Source: a virus. Taken from it: 64,000 bases of DNA. A program made the position numbers and the translations under genes. Location: the IMG/VR virus record IMGVR_UViG_3300050821_004459, positions 31,454 to 95,453 of that record; one strand, written 5' to 3'. Every line of letters begins with the position of its first letter. Within the stretch, counting starts at the first letter, position 1. The notes below the pieces were generated by a model, which did not search any database, was not told where the DNA came from, and was given only the letters and a program-made list of their open reading frames with translations. This document shows positions 8,034-14,342 of the stretch, piece by piece.

Positions 8034-8484
8034 TCCAGCACTAGTGATATCCAATTATGAACGTCACGAGCCATACGTACCGGAACGCTCTATGCCAGCC
8101 CTCAGCAATCACCCTGACTGCGATATTATGATGGGAGTATACTCAAACAAACTTGTCGGCGTTGGCTGCTTCGGTATGTCTCTAGAAGGTCCGACCGGTT
8201 GCAGCCTAGAACACTCGCAAATGGTTTGGGTAGACGTAGAGTGGCTGCGACTCCTCCATGCCGCGAGTGGCAAGGTAGACATCGCAATAACGAATCCGCT
8301 TCACCGTGCATGCTGGTCAGCCAAACGCATACATGCAATAGCCCGGGAGATGGGAGCAAGTGTCTTATGGATATCGATAAATCATATATTAGAGATGCAT
8401 GGATTAGGAAACTTTGCCCGTGCTGCGGAAACCCTATGTTCGGCTGGACCGATAACAACGGCGATGAATATGAACCGGAGCTGA
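7996..8484 (+). CDS. Conserved actinophage protein of unknown function
   Basis: 162 residues from ATG 7996. The middle (SNHPDCDIMMGVYSNKLVGV and WVDVEWLRLLHAASGKVDIA) has the regular alternation of a compact alpha/beta domain and resembles small uncharacterised actinophage proteins. Its last 39 codons overlap, in another frame, the start of the zinc-ribbon gene at 8367, an unusually long 118-base overlap; the end of this protein may therefore be shorter in function than in sequence. Confidence 0.6.
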   Translation: MSRIYELICTSHNPALVISNYERHEPYVPERSMPALSNHPDCDIMMGVYSNKLVGVGCFGMSLEGPTGCSLEHSQMVWVDVEWLRLLHAASGKVDIAITNPLHRACWSAKRIHAIAREMGASVLWISINHILEMHGLGNFARAAETLCSAGPITTAMNMNRS

Positions 8485-8597
8485 TAGCCGAGGGAGTTGT
8501 GATATGCGGGAGATGCGTGGGCAATAAGCACTGCGATGATAGCATATCCGGCAAGTTGACGAGGGAATACATTCTGGATGCGATAGTCAATGGATAA
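8367..8597 (+). CDS. Zinc-ribbon protein
   Basis: 76 residues from ATG 8367. Two cysteine pairs (LCPCCGNPMFGW and VICGRCVGNKHC) spaced by about 28 residues form a plausible zinc ribbon, followed by a short helix. The frame extends much further upstream but that part lies within the previous gene and has no matching features. The stop overlaps ATG 8590 of the next gene by 8 bases. Likely a nucleic-acid- or protein-binding module; no specific role can be given. Confidence 0.65.
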   Translation: MDIDKSYIRDAWIRKLCPCCGNPMFGWTDNNGDEYEPELIAEGVVICGRCVGNKHCDDSISGKLTREYILDAIVNG

Positions 8598-8919
8598 GCG
8601 AGCAATGTTTGGATGGTTCGGTGAACCGTGGCCTAGTGTTATATGCTATAACGACAATGGGCAGCTTGATGAGGAAATGCGCAAGCCATTTCCGATCGGC
8701 GAGTCATGCCTGTACTGTAAGCATATCTTCGATGAGGAGGCGGGGGACTCTGGGAAGGCAATCCCGGATGTCAATGGTAATATTTCGCATGCCCACAAGG
8801 AATGCCTTCTGTACGAAATACTCGGATCAATGAATGTGGAAATGGGGATCTCTGAATCGACCACAAGAGAAAAAGCCATTGAAACTTGGAGGCTACTGTC
8901 GAGCAAATATGGCGTCTAA
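8590..8919 (+). CDS. Conserved actinophage zinc-binding protein (MFGWFGEPWPS family)
   Basis: 109 residues; ATG 8590 or the internal ATG 8605, where the conserved MFGWFGEPWPSVICY begins. The pattern of an aromatic start, a CLYC pair, DAGDSGKA-like GDSGKAIPD and HAHKECLL is one I recognise from small proteins shared by many actinophages. Cys and His residues probably bind zinc. The family has no assigned function. Confidence 0.7.
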   Translation: MDKRAMFGWFGEPWPSVICYNDNGQLDEEMRKPFPIGESCLYCKHIFDEEAGDSGKAIPDVNGNISHAHKECLLYEILGSMNVEMGISESTTREKAIETWRLLSSKYGV

Positions 8920-9157
8920 ACGCAGGAGAAATGGAATGGATATATCAGAGGAGGATATGGAGATACTGGGGCCAATACTGCGCGCGGCTCGTGATGGCAT
9001 TATCCGTTCTGGATGGAAGCTTGGCGACCCAATTGAGAACCTATCCGGGTTCATCGCCCTAGTTGTAATTGCCCAGATTACGAAGCAGTTGAGGGAAATT
9101 GGAATCATCAAGGAGGAGCCAAAAGATGGGCCAGATGACTGTGGATTCTACCAGTAA
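8909..9157 (+). CDS. Hypothetical protein
   Basis: 82 residues from ATG 8909, an 11-base overlap with the previous gene. A basic N-terminus (MASKRRRNG) is followed by helices (EEDMEILGPILRAARDGIIR, VVIAQITKQLREIGII). The pattern suggests a small soluble helical protein. Its last 32 bases overlap the next gene. No family recognised. Confidence 0.6.
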   Translation: MASKRRRNGMDISEEDMEILGPILRAARDGIIRSGWKLGDPIENLSGFIALVVIAQITKQLREIGIIKEEPKDGPDDCGFYQ

Positions 9158-9383
9158 ACTTCTGGTCGTAAGTATTGATGATATGGATAGCGGCACTTTT
9201 CGTGTTCATATGAATCACAGGCACCAAGAGAGTCTTGGGTACGCAGGGAAGCTCCCAAGATTTTTCTTTGCAGACAATACTGAGTATATCGAGCGCTGCT
9301 ATCGAGCCTTTCATAGAACCCTGCACAGACTGCGCTTTGATCTTGGCCACGAGCACCAGGAATTAGTATACCTACCGGTCTAA
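9126..9383 (+). CDS. Hypothetical protein, last gene of the left + strand cluster
   Basis: 85 residues from ATG 9126 (alternative ATG 9135). Mixed alpha/beta, His- and Arg-rich at the C-terminus (ERCYRAFHRTLHRLRFDLGH). It is the last coupled gene before a 304-base gap. A 7-base inverted repeat (GGTCTAA / TTAGACC, 9377-9411) straddles its stop and could mark transcript end or attenuation. Confidence 0.6.
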   Translation: MGQMTVDSTSKLLVVSIDDMDSGTFRVHMNHRHQESLGYAGKLPRFFFADNTEYIERCYRAFHRTLHRLRFDLGHEHQELVYLPV

Positions 9384-9687
9384 TAGGGAAGGGCCTAGGA
9401 CGGCTTAGACCCCCTCCCGGCCGGTACCCCCGACGATTCCCCTAGACCCCCGCGAGCGGCCGGATTTACCGCCCTCACGGGGGTGTTCTATTCCCGGCCC
9501 GGACCGCCCCCGCGCCGAGGAAAGGATGCCATGCGGAACCGGGATTACTGGTGCATATGATTATAACGGTTATATAACGCCCCGATACGTTCTCGTTATA
9601 TGCATTCCGATTTAGGAGTAGGTTTCTCTCGACGGACGCGCTGCAACTGCATTATACCTGGCGCGTAACATCTATGTCTGGAGTACA
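9384..9687. promoter_or_regulatory. Non-coding control region before the LysM/Rpf-like gene
   Basis: No gene is seen here. The first 150 bases are GC-rich with C-runs. The second part is AT-rich and holds dyads: ATAACG at 9563, ATATAACG at 9572 and CGTTATAT at 9594, including the perfect palindrome GTTATATAAC (9570-9579) and an outer GCATAT / ATATGC pair (9553 / 9598). These look like operator half-sites. A weak -10-like TATACC lies near 9654. A ribosome site (CTGGAG) precedes ATG 9688. Confidence 0.45.
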
Positions 9688-10473
9688 ATGCATCGACTGC
9701 GTGGCCTAGCAGGCATTGTCGCAACATCGGCGGCAGCAGTGCTTGTCATCGGAGCCCTCGCAACAGGGGCTATGAAGAATCAGTCATTCAATGGACCAGC
9801 CAGCGCGACAAACGGAAGTTCATTCTATGTGCCGGCTGCTGTTCAGAGCCCGAGCGCGAAAATCAATCATCTGAAGATTGGAGGCACGACCGCGCCAAAG
9901 GAGATCTCGCGCCCGACCCTGGCTCATATGCCAAACCAGTACTACCGCGTCGAGTCCGGTGATACCCTATCTAGCATTGCTATTGACAAATACGGCAACG
10001 CTTCTGATTGGCCCGCTATCTACTGGGCGAACAAGAAGTCCATCGAATACGCCAATGACATCGAAGTCGGGCAGAATCTGCTCATCCCTGCTTCGCACCG
10101 GTATGCACCGGTGCCACAAAGTGATATTGCTCCGGCCGCTCCGGCACCAGTGGTGACCGTAGACGCAGCCGTACAGAGCACACATCACAGCGTAGCCGCA
10201 GCTGCTACGCCCCAATCTTCCCAGCAGGGGTACGCAGTAACAAGCTCATTCCAGTCTTGCGTGATTCGAGCCGAGTCCGGCGGCAACAGCCAGGTCATGA
10301 ACTCCAGCGGGCATTACGGCCTATACCAGTTCAGTGAGTCGACCTGGGAAGAGTATGGCGGTAGCGCCGCCGAATTCGGTGATGCCACGCCTGCCGAGCA
10401 GACACAAGTATTCGATAACGCGATGGCAAGCCCAGGTGGTGCTGACAACTGGGCACCCTATGATGGATGCTAG
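9688..10473 (+). CDS. Secreted LysM and resuscitation-promoting-factor/transglycosylase-like protein
   Basis: 261 residues. An N-terminal signal or anchor (about residues 5-28, Ala/Val-rich after two Arg) is followed by a linker, a LysM peptidoglycan-binding domain (residues 86-133, YYRVESGDTLSSIA to NLLIP), an Ala/Pro linker and a C-terminal lysozyme-like domain of the Rpf/transglycosylase type: CVIRAESGGNSQ with catalytic Glu 196, then HYGLYQFSESTWEEYGG. The architecture matches secreted actinobacterial cell-wall hydrolases rather than an ordinary virion lysin. It has its own upstream region and terminator, so it may be an acquired accessory gene that loosens or remodels the host wall; roles in entry, lysis or reviving dormant hosts are all possible. 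Confidence 0.85.
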   Translation: MHRLRGLAGIVATSAAAVLVIGALATGAMKNQSFNGPASATNGSSFYVPAAVQSPSAKINHLKIGGTTAPKEISRPTLAHMPNQYYRVESGDTLSSIAIDKYGNASDWPAIYWANKKSIEYANDIEVGQNLLIPASHRYAPVPQSDIAPAAPAPVVTVDAAVQSTHHSVAAAATPQSSQQGYAVTSSFQSCVIRAESGGNSQVMNSSGHYGLYQFSESTWEEYGGSAAEFGDATPAEQTQVFDNAMASPGGADNWAPYDGC

Positions 10474-10490
10474 CTTGCTCTAGAACAAAA

Positions 10491-10523
10491 AGAGGCCGCG
10501 TCCCTAAATGGGACGCGGCCTCT
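10491..10523. terminator. Strong bidirectional intrinsic terminator
   Basis: A perfect 14-base stem (AGAGGCCGCGTCCC / GGGACGCGGCCTCT) with a TAAAT loop. T-rich sequence follows on the + side (TTGTCTTCTC) and the left flank is ACAAAA, giving a U-tract in the other direction. It lies where the + strand cluster meets the - strand structural cluster and should stop both. Confidence 0.9.
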
Positions 10524-10658
10524 TTGTCTTCTCTTTCTTGCTGTAGGTTCCTGCTTGCTGCTGGCAGCGTTAGCCGACCATCGGACCCACCACCCTTCAG
10601 CCGCCCGCTAGGACGAGTAGCCTCTAGCGTAGCGCGCTATCCGGGGCAGCGCTAAGGA

Positions 10659-10865
10659 TTAAACGATCGGGTCGAATTCTCCGGCCTTGGCGCCAGCGAT
10701 GAACGCCGACCATTCCTCGTTATTGTATTCATGGGGAGCCTTGCTACGGTCCTTCGTGTCACGGACTGCCATGCCACCGTTAGGCAAGTGCGCGACCTCG
10801 ACGCAGCCACCGTTGTGAGCCGAGAATGTAGACTTGTACCAGTTCAGCAGACCAAGATCTTTCAT
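10659..10865 (-). CDS. DUF397 domain protein
   Basis: 68 residues from the internal ATG at 10865 (an in-frame start at 10892 gives nine more). It shows the whole DUF397 signature: NWYKSTFSAHNGGCVEVAHL, MAVRDTKDRS, and EWSAFIAGAKAGEFD at the end. DUF397 proteins are short, abundant in Streptomyces and normally sit beside an Xre-type regulator, together affecting development; some pairs behave like toxin-antitoxin modules. Here it stands alone as the last gene of the - strand cluster, with no partner in this window. It was probably taken from a host and may interfere with host regulation; that is inference. Confidence 0.85.
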   Translation of the reverse strand: MKDLGLLNWYKSTFSAHNGGCVEVAHLPNGGMAVRDTKDRSKAPHEYNNEEWSAFIAGAKAGEFDPIV

Positions 10866-10891
10866 GATTCTCCTTGTCTCGATGAGCATCA

Positions 10892-10928
10892 CGCCCGGCA
10901 GATAGCAATCGATGCTACCTGCCGGGCG
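10892..10928. terminator. Long hairpin between DUF397 and the coiled-coil gene
   Basis: A 16-base stem with one A-C mismatch (CGCCCGGCAGATAGCA / TGCTACCTGCCGGGCG) around an ATCGA loop. It lies between two - strand genes. No clear U-tract follows on either strand, so it may be an attenuator, a processing site or a rho-dependent pause rather than a full terminator. Confidence 0.6.
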
Positions 10929-10977
10929 TACGATACCCTACCGCGCGCCGCGTCGGCGCGCTACCGGTTCACGGATA

Positions 10978-11316
10978 TCAGCTAGATGGCGTCGGCGTCG
11001 GTGTGGTCGGGGTAGTCGTCGGGGTAGTCGTCGAAGTCTCCAGGGCATCGATCGCCGCCTGCGCGGTCTGGAGAGCTGTCACCGCAGAGTCAAGCCCCGA
11101 GGTATTGACGGTTACTCCAGCAGCGGCAGCAGCAGCCGTCAGCTCCGTCTGAATCGTGGTAGCGGCCGTAGTCAGGTCTGCAGCAACTGCCTGGAGAGCA
11201 GCGGTAGCATTGTCAACATCGTTCTGGGCGGTAGTCATAGCATTCACTTTCTTGTTGAGTTCATTGATTTGTGCCTGGAGACTTGATACATCATTCTCCC
11301 ATGGCCATCCCCACAT
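10978..11316 (-). CDS. Coiled-coil protein with Thr/Pro-rich tail
   Basis: 112 residues. After a Trp-rich start (MWGWPWEND) the heptad pattern of an alpha-helical coiled coil runs from about residue 9 to 90 (SSLQAQINELNKKVNAMTTA), and the end is a low-complexity TTTPTTTPTTPTPTP tail. A ribosome site AGGAG is 5 bases before ATG. It lies just after the endolysin gene, so it may be a lysis or virion accessory protein; no family recognised. Confidence 0.65.
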   Translation of the reverse strand: MWGWPWENDVSSLQAQINELNKKVNAMTTAQNDVDNATAALQAVAADLTTAATTIQTELTAAAAAAGVTVNTSGLDSAVTALQTAQAAIDALETSTTTPTTTPTTPTPTPSS

Positions 11317-11350
11317 GAGGACTCCTATTGCGGTAGGGTTCTAGTATACC

Positions 11351-12298
11351 CTACGGGAAATCGATTGTGACTGGAACCGATCCCACATCCTGGCGTGAAA
11401 TAGTCACCCTACTTTCACCAGGAGGCACGGTAATTACGGATGGACTACTCCATGTTGGTTTTACCTCCACCTCGGACCATGCGGGGCCGAAACCGACTCT
11501 AATGATTGGTGATACAGTTGACGCCGCAGAGTCAGCGTATACCACCATCTTCGCGCATCCAGTCGGTACCGGCAGAACGCGAGCGAGTTTATCGGGTAGA
11601 TCAAGGACGTATGCCATTCCGCTCCCTTGTGGTACTGGTCCTGGTTTCGGAGGAGTAATTGATGGACGAGGCCACTGCCCGTAATCCTCAACGGTAGTGG
11701 CATGCCCCCTGATATCGGTATCGCCGCCCGATACCGGTGCAGCAGAGGTAGTCTGATAGAGAACGGCACGCGGGTCAAGATGTCCCCCGGACCATGCCGT
11801 GGCCTGCCAGGCCTTTGTGACTAGGCCCGCATTGAGTAGTCGGTTTACCGCGTAGTATCCGCCGTACACTCCGACTTCATACGGTGGCTTCAGATTGACG
11901 ATAGCCGCGAAGTAGTCGGCTACCGGCCCTAGCTTTGCCCGGGCATTAGCGGGGATATCGGGTAGGCCGGGGGCGTAGTCGGGAATATCGAAGTCAACCG
12001 CGAAGTAGACCGCCATACCCATAGGAGCAGAAAGCGCAATTAGCTGCGCAATAGCGAGACCGCCGTCAGAGGTGCCTTGCGTAGCACCATTTACTGCCGC
12101 ATTAGCTGCATATTCAAATGCAAGGAAGATCGATATCCCCACACCACGCAGTTCGGCGGCCTCGGCCGTAGTGATATTTTTCCCTATGCTCTTGTAACCG
12201 GGCACAGAGTCCCATCCGATGTACCGGCCGACGGCGGTTACCCCTGCCGATTTCAGTGCAGCCATTGTGGGCCTAGCAGTTGAGTAATCGACAATCAT
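11351..12298 (-). CDS. Endolysin with DUF1906 (Rv2525c-like) glycoside-hydrolase domain
   Basis: 315 residues. Residues 1-205 form the TIM-barrel-like DUF1906 domain related to GH25: MIVDYSTARP at the start (Asp 4), VGRYIGWD, MAVYFAVDFDIPD with acidic active-site residues, GVYGGYYAVN and WQATAWSGGHLDPRAVLYQT. After a Pro-rich linker (about 213-225) comes a beta-rich domain of some 80 residues that may bind the wall. Such enzymes act as phage endolysins in actinophages. Its neighbours are small membrane proteins, as expected for a lysis cassette. Confidence 0.85.
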   Translation of the reverse strand: MIVDYSTARPTMAALKSAGVTAVGRYIGWDSVPGYKSIGKNITTAEAAELRGVGISIFLAFEYAANAAVNGATQGTSDGGLAIAQLIALSAPMGMAVYFAVDFDIPDYAPGLPDIPANARAKLGPVADYFAAIVNLKPPYEVGVYGGYYAVNRLLNAGLVTKAWQATAWSGGHLDPRAVLYQTTSAAPVSGGDTDIRGHATTVEDYGQWPRPSITPPKPGPVPQGSGMAYVLDLPDKLARVLPVPTGCAKMVVYADSAASTVSPIIRVGFGPAWSEVEVKPTWSSPSVITVPPGESRVTISRQDVGSVPVTIDFP

Positions 12299-12307
12299 TC
12301 CGTGACC

Positions 12308-13036
12308 TCACTTCTTGATAACATACAGGATAATGAATGTCAGAACGGTAATCAGCAGTGCAGCTATGGAAACAGCAGCACCTACGTTCAGACGAGTTTC
12401 CTGTCTTTGCACATTAGCCCCATCTTCGGAGCCCTCGCCTCGATCAAGGCGACTTGTCAGTCTTAGCTCTAGTGCGCTCACCCGATCAGAGTTGATAGAA
12501 ACTTTGCTTTCTATCGCACTATTTGATGCATCATATTCCGCACGCGGAATGAATGTTGATGTCTGATCGGATAGCGTTTTCCGAAATTCATTGACACTTT
12601 CGAAACGGCGCTCTGCCGCTAGCTCTGCCTTGCCCACCGCCTTCTCTGCTGATGCCAGTGCTGCAGCCACAGCCTCATGAGCCGCGTGCTGCCCATTTAT
12701 CATGAGTTCTCTAAGACTGTTATGCCTATGGGAATTCATCCTTTCAGACTCTGACATGCGTCGGTCTAGTTCTTCCTGCAGAAGCCTATCGGAAAGCAAG
12801 GAGCTGTCGCGCCTCTCATCCATAAGATTCTGCAATGAACTGAACCGCCGATCTATTTCCTCCTGTAGCAGTCTAGTTCTCGTCTCAAGGCCATCAAGAA
12901 GAATAACTCTTGCCTCAGAAGCCGCATCTATTTTGGAATTCAGTAGCTGCTCCATAGATGACATTTCGGCATGCATAGCGTCATGAATCATGCTAAGCAT
13001 TGATGAAATGTCACCATTTGGGACAGTCACGTGCAC
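12308..13036 (-). CDS. Coiled-coil protein with C-terminal membrane anchor (lysis-cassette candidate)
   Basis: 242 residues from GTG 13036. A long helical region full of heptads (for example LLQEEIDRRFSSLQNLMDER and ALASAEKAVGKAELAAERRF, FESVNEFRKTLSDQ) leads to one transmembrane helix at the very end (AAVSIAALLITVLTFIILYV) and a Lys-Lys tail. The EKAVxKAExAxEKRFESVNEFR block is common to a family of actinophage membrane proteins usually found beside the endolysin. Holin, spanin-like or anti-holin function is possible. Confidence 0.75.
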   Translation of the reverse strand: MHVTVPNGDISSMLSMIHDAMHAEMSSMEQLLNSKIDAASEARVILLDGLETRTRLLQEEIDRRFSSLQNLMDERRDSSLLSDRLLQEELDRRMSESERMNSHRHNSLRELMINGQHAAHEAVAAALASAEKAVGKAELAAERRFESVNEFRKTLSDQTSTFIPRAEYDASNSAIESKVSINSDRVSALELRLTSRLDRGEGSEDGANVQRQETRLNVGAAVSIAALLITVLTFIILYVIKK

Positions 13037-13038
13037 CC

Positions 13039-13491
13039 CTAACCGTAGAGATCCTTGCAGTCCCTTAGTGTATCCTTTTGGGATATTAGAGATCGCAGCT
13101 TCTTTATATCATCAGCAGCCGTCTTGGATATCTTTGTCCCTGGCGGAACTATATCATTGATGAATGTATCCCAGACTAGCTTGTCTTCCTGCCGGTCAGT
13201 ATTACTTTGATCACACTGGGTGAGATTTACTTGCTGCACAGATTTTTGTGTGCCCGCCTCCTGCACACTATTGTATGTAAGTCCGATTGTGAGTGCAACA
13301 TCGAGGATGATCGATATCACAAGTGATACAACTAGCCTACGACTTGCCTTGGTTTTCTTGAGATTTGCAAGGCTCTTGGAAATCTTGTCCATAGACTGGG
13401 ACAGTGACTCGGCAAGCACCATAGCCTTACGTGCAGCCTCATCGGCATCTATTTTCCTTTCGGCCTCATGGCCGTTACCTGTACCTGCCAC
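13039..13491 (-). CDS. Single-pass membrane protein
   Basis: 150 residues from GTG 13491, which shares bases with the previous stop. A charged helical N-terminus (residues 10-50) is followed by one transmembrane helix (LVVSLVISIILDVALTIGLT, about 53-72) and an extracytoplasmic domain with two Cys (LTQCDQS, LRDCKDL). It lies in the lysis region. No family identified; a holin-associated or superinfection role would be a guess. Confidence 0.7.
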   Translation of the reverse strand: MAGTGNGHEAERKIDADEAARKAMVLAESLSQSMDKISKSLANLKKTKASRRLVVSLVISIILDVALTIGLTYNSVQEAGTQKSVQQVNLTQCDQSNTDRQEDKLVWDTFINDIVPPGTKISKTAADDIKKLRSLISQKDTLRDCKDLYG

Positions 13492-13643
13492 TATTGCTCC
13501 CCGTGTCCCGGGTCCTGTCCGAGTACGCCCGCGAGGATACTTTTCATGTCCTCCACGGTCTCGCTGAGGTCCCCCATTATCTTTTCCGCTTGTTCTATTA
13601 GCTCGTCAATCTCTTCATCCTTCTTGTGCTCATTTCTTTCCAT
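13491..13643 (-). CDS. Small acidic helical protein (50 residues)
   Basis: ATG 13643 to TAG 13491-13493 gives 50 residues starting MERNEHKKDEEIDELIEQAE, an amphipathic helix rich in Glu, Lys and Asp, with no membrane segment. It overlaps the upstream membrane-protein gene by 14 bases, and its stop overlaps the downstream GTG, so it is embedded in a translationally coupled chain. Too short for family assignment. Confidence 0.6.
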   Translation of the reverse strand: MERNEHKKDEEIDELIEQAEKIMGDLSETVEDMKSILAGVLGQDPGHGEQ

Positions 13644-14034
13644 TTAGTTTTCCATCTATGCGAGCTAGGGAGTCTGTAATCTCTTTCAGTGCATCTATGA
13701 TCATATGTAGGACCGGCACAGTCTGAGATGTTTGCAGTTCAATGAGACGGTCCCTTTGCTCAGTAAGCCTCTCAATCTGCGAAGTTAGTTCGGCACGCAT
13801 TTTCTGTGCCTGATCCCATAGGACTGTAGCCTCACTAGTCCTAGTGGTTCCGGTTGTCTCGCGCCTCCTCAAAATATATGTTACAACTCCGCCGGTAATT
13901 GCAACTACGAATACGAATATGCCTATGAATGTTGATATCTCACCTATCGAAATCCCTGAAGCCGAGGAGTAGGTTCCGATGAGATACTGCATTTCATTAA
14001 CAGATGGAACAGCATTGGTCACTGCCCCGCCCAC
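13630..14034 (-). CDS. Single-pass membrane protein with cytoplasmic coiled coil (holin candidate)
   Basis: 134 residues from GTG 14034. One hydrophobic helix at about residues 31-53 (ISTFIGIFVFVVAITGGVVT) is followed by Arg residues and a coiled coil (AQKMRAELTSQIERLTEQRD). The type II arrangement and position next to the endolysin fit a holin or holin partner, but no family was recognised. Confidence 0.65.
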   Translation of the reverse strand: MGGAVTNAVPSVNEMQYLIGTYSSASGISIGEISTFIGIFVFVVAITGGVVTYILRRRETTGTTRTSEATVLWDQAQKMRAELTSQIERLTEQRDRLIELQTSQTVPVLHMIIDALKEITDSLARIDGKLNGKK

Positions 14035-14342
14035 ATTGCAGCAAGAGCGTTGTTGTAATCAAATGTGGCAGGCTGAGTGGCATCGCCATAGTATATTTCA
14101 GCTATAGTATTCAGGTACCCTATGAGCTGTAGTGCGTAAGCTGCATCACTGATACTTCCAGGATTTGCATCATTCGCGGTAGAACCAAAACCCATTGCCT
14201 CAAGAGTCGCGAGGCCGGTACCCGTACCATTTATCTGCAGTGATAGATTTGATGCCGACTGTAGCAGGTTACGTAGCGCGACTGAGAGGTTGGTGATGTT
14301 CTGACTTATTGATGCCGAATTAGACTGTGCTCCGACGGTCAT
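14019..14342 (-). CDS. Hypothetical structural protein downstream of the tail genes
   Basis: 107 residues from ATG 14342, which overlaps the stop of the large tail gene (ATGA). An in-frame start at 14375 is inside that gene and is not used. Ser/Asn/Ala/Leu-rich with long helices (NITNLSVALRNLLQSASNLS). It ends in a 16-base overlap with the membrane-protein gene. It may be a small tail or lysis accessory; function unknown. Confidence 0.6.
   Translation of the reverse strand: MTVGAQSNSASISQNITNLSVALRNLLQSASNLSLQINGTGTGLATLEAMGFGSTANDANPGSISDAAYALQLIGYLNTIAEIYYGDATQPATFDYNNALAAMWAGQ

Noticed and set aside
8199-8366. Upstream extension of the zinc-ribbon frame (132 residues)
   Set aside because: The added part lies within the previous gene, has no protein-like pattern, and ATG 8367 gives the compact zinc-ribbon protein.
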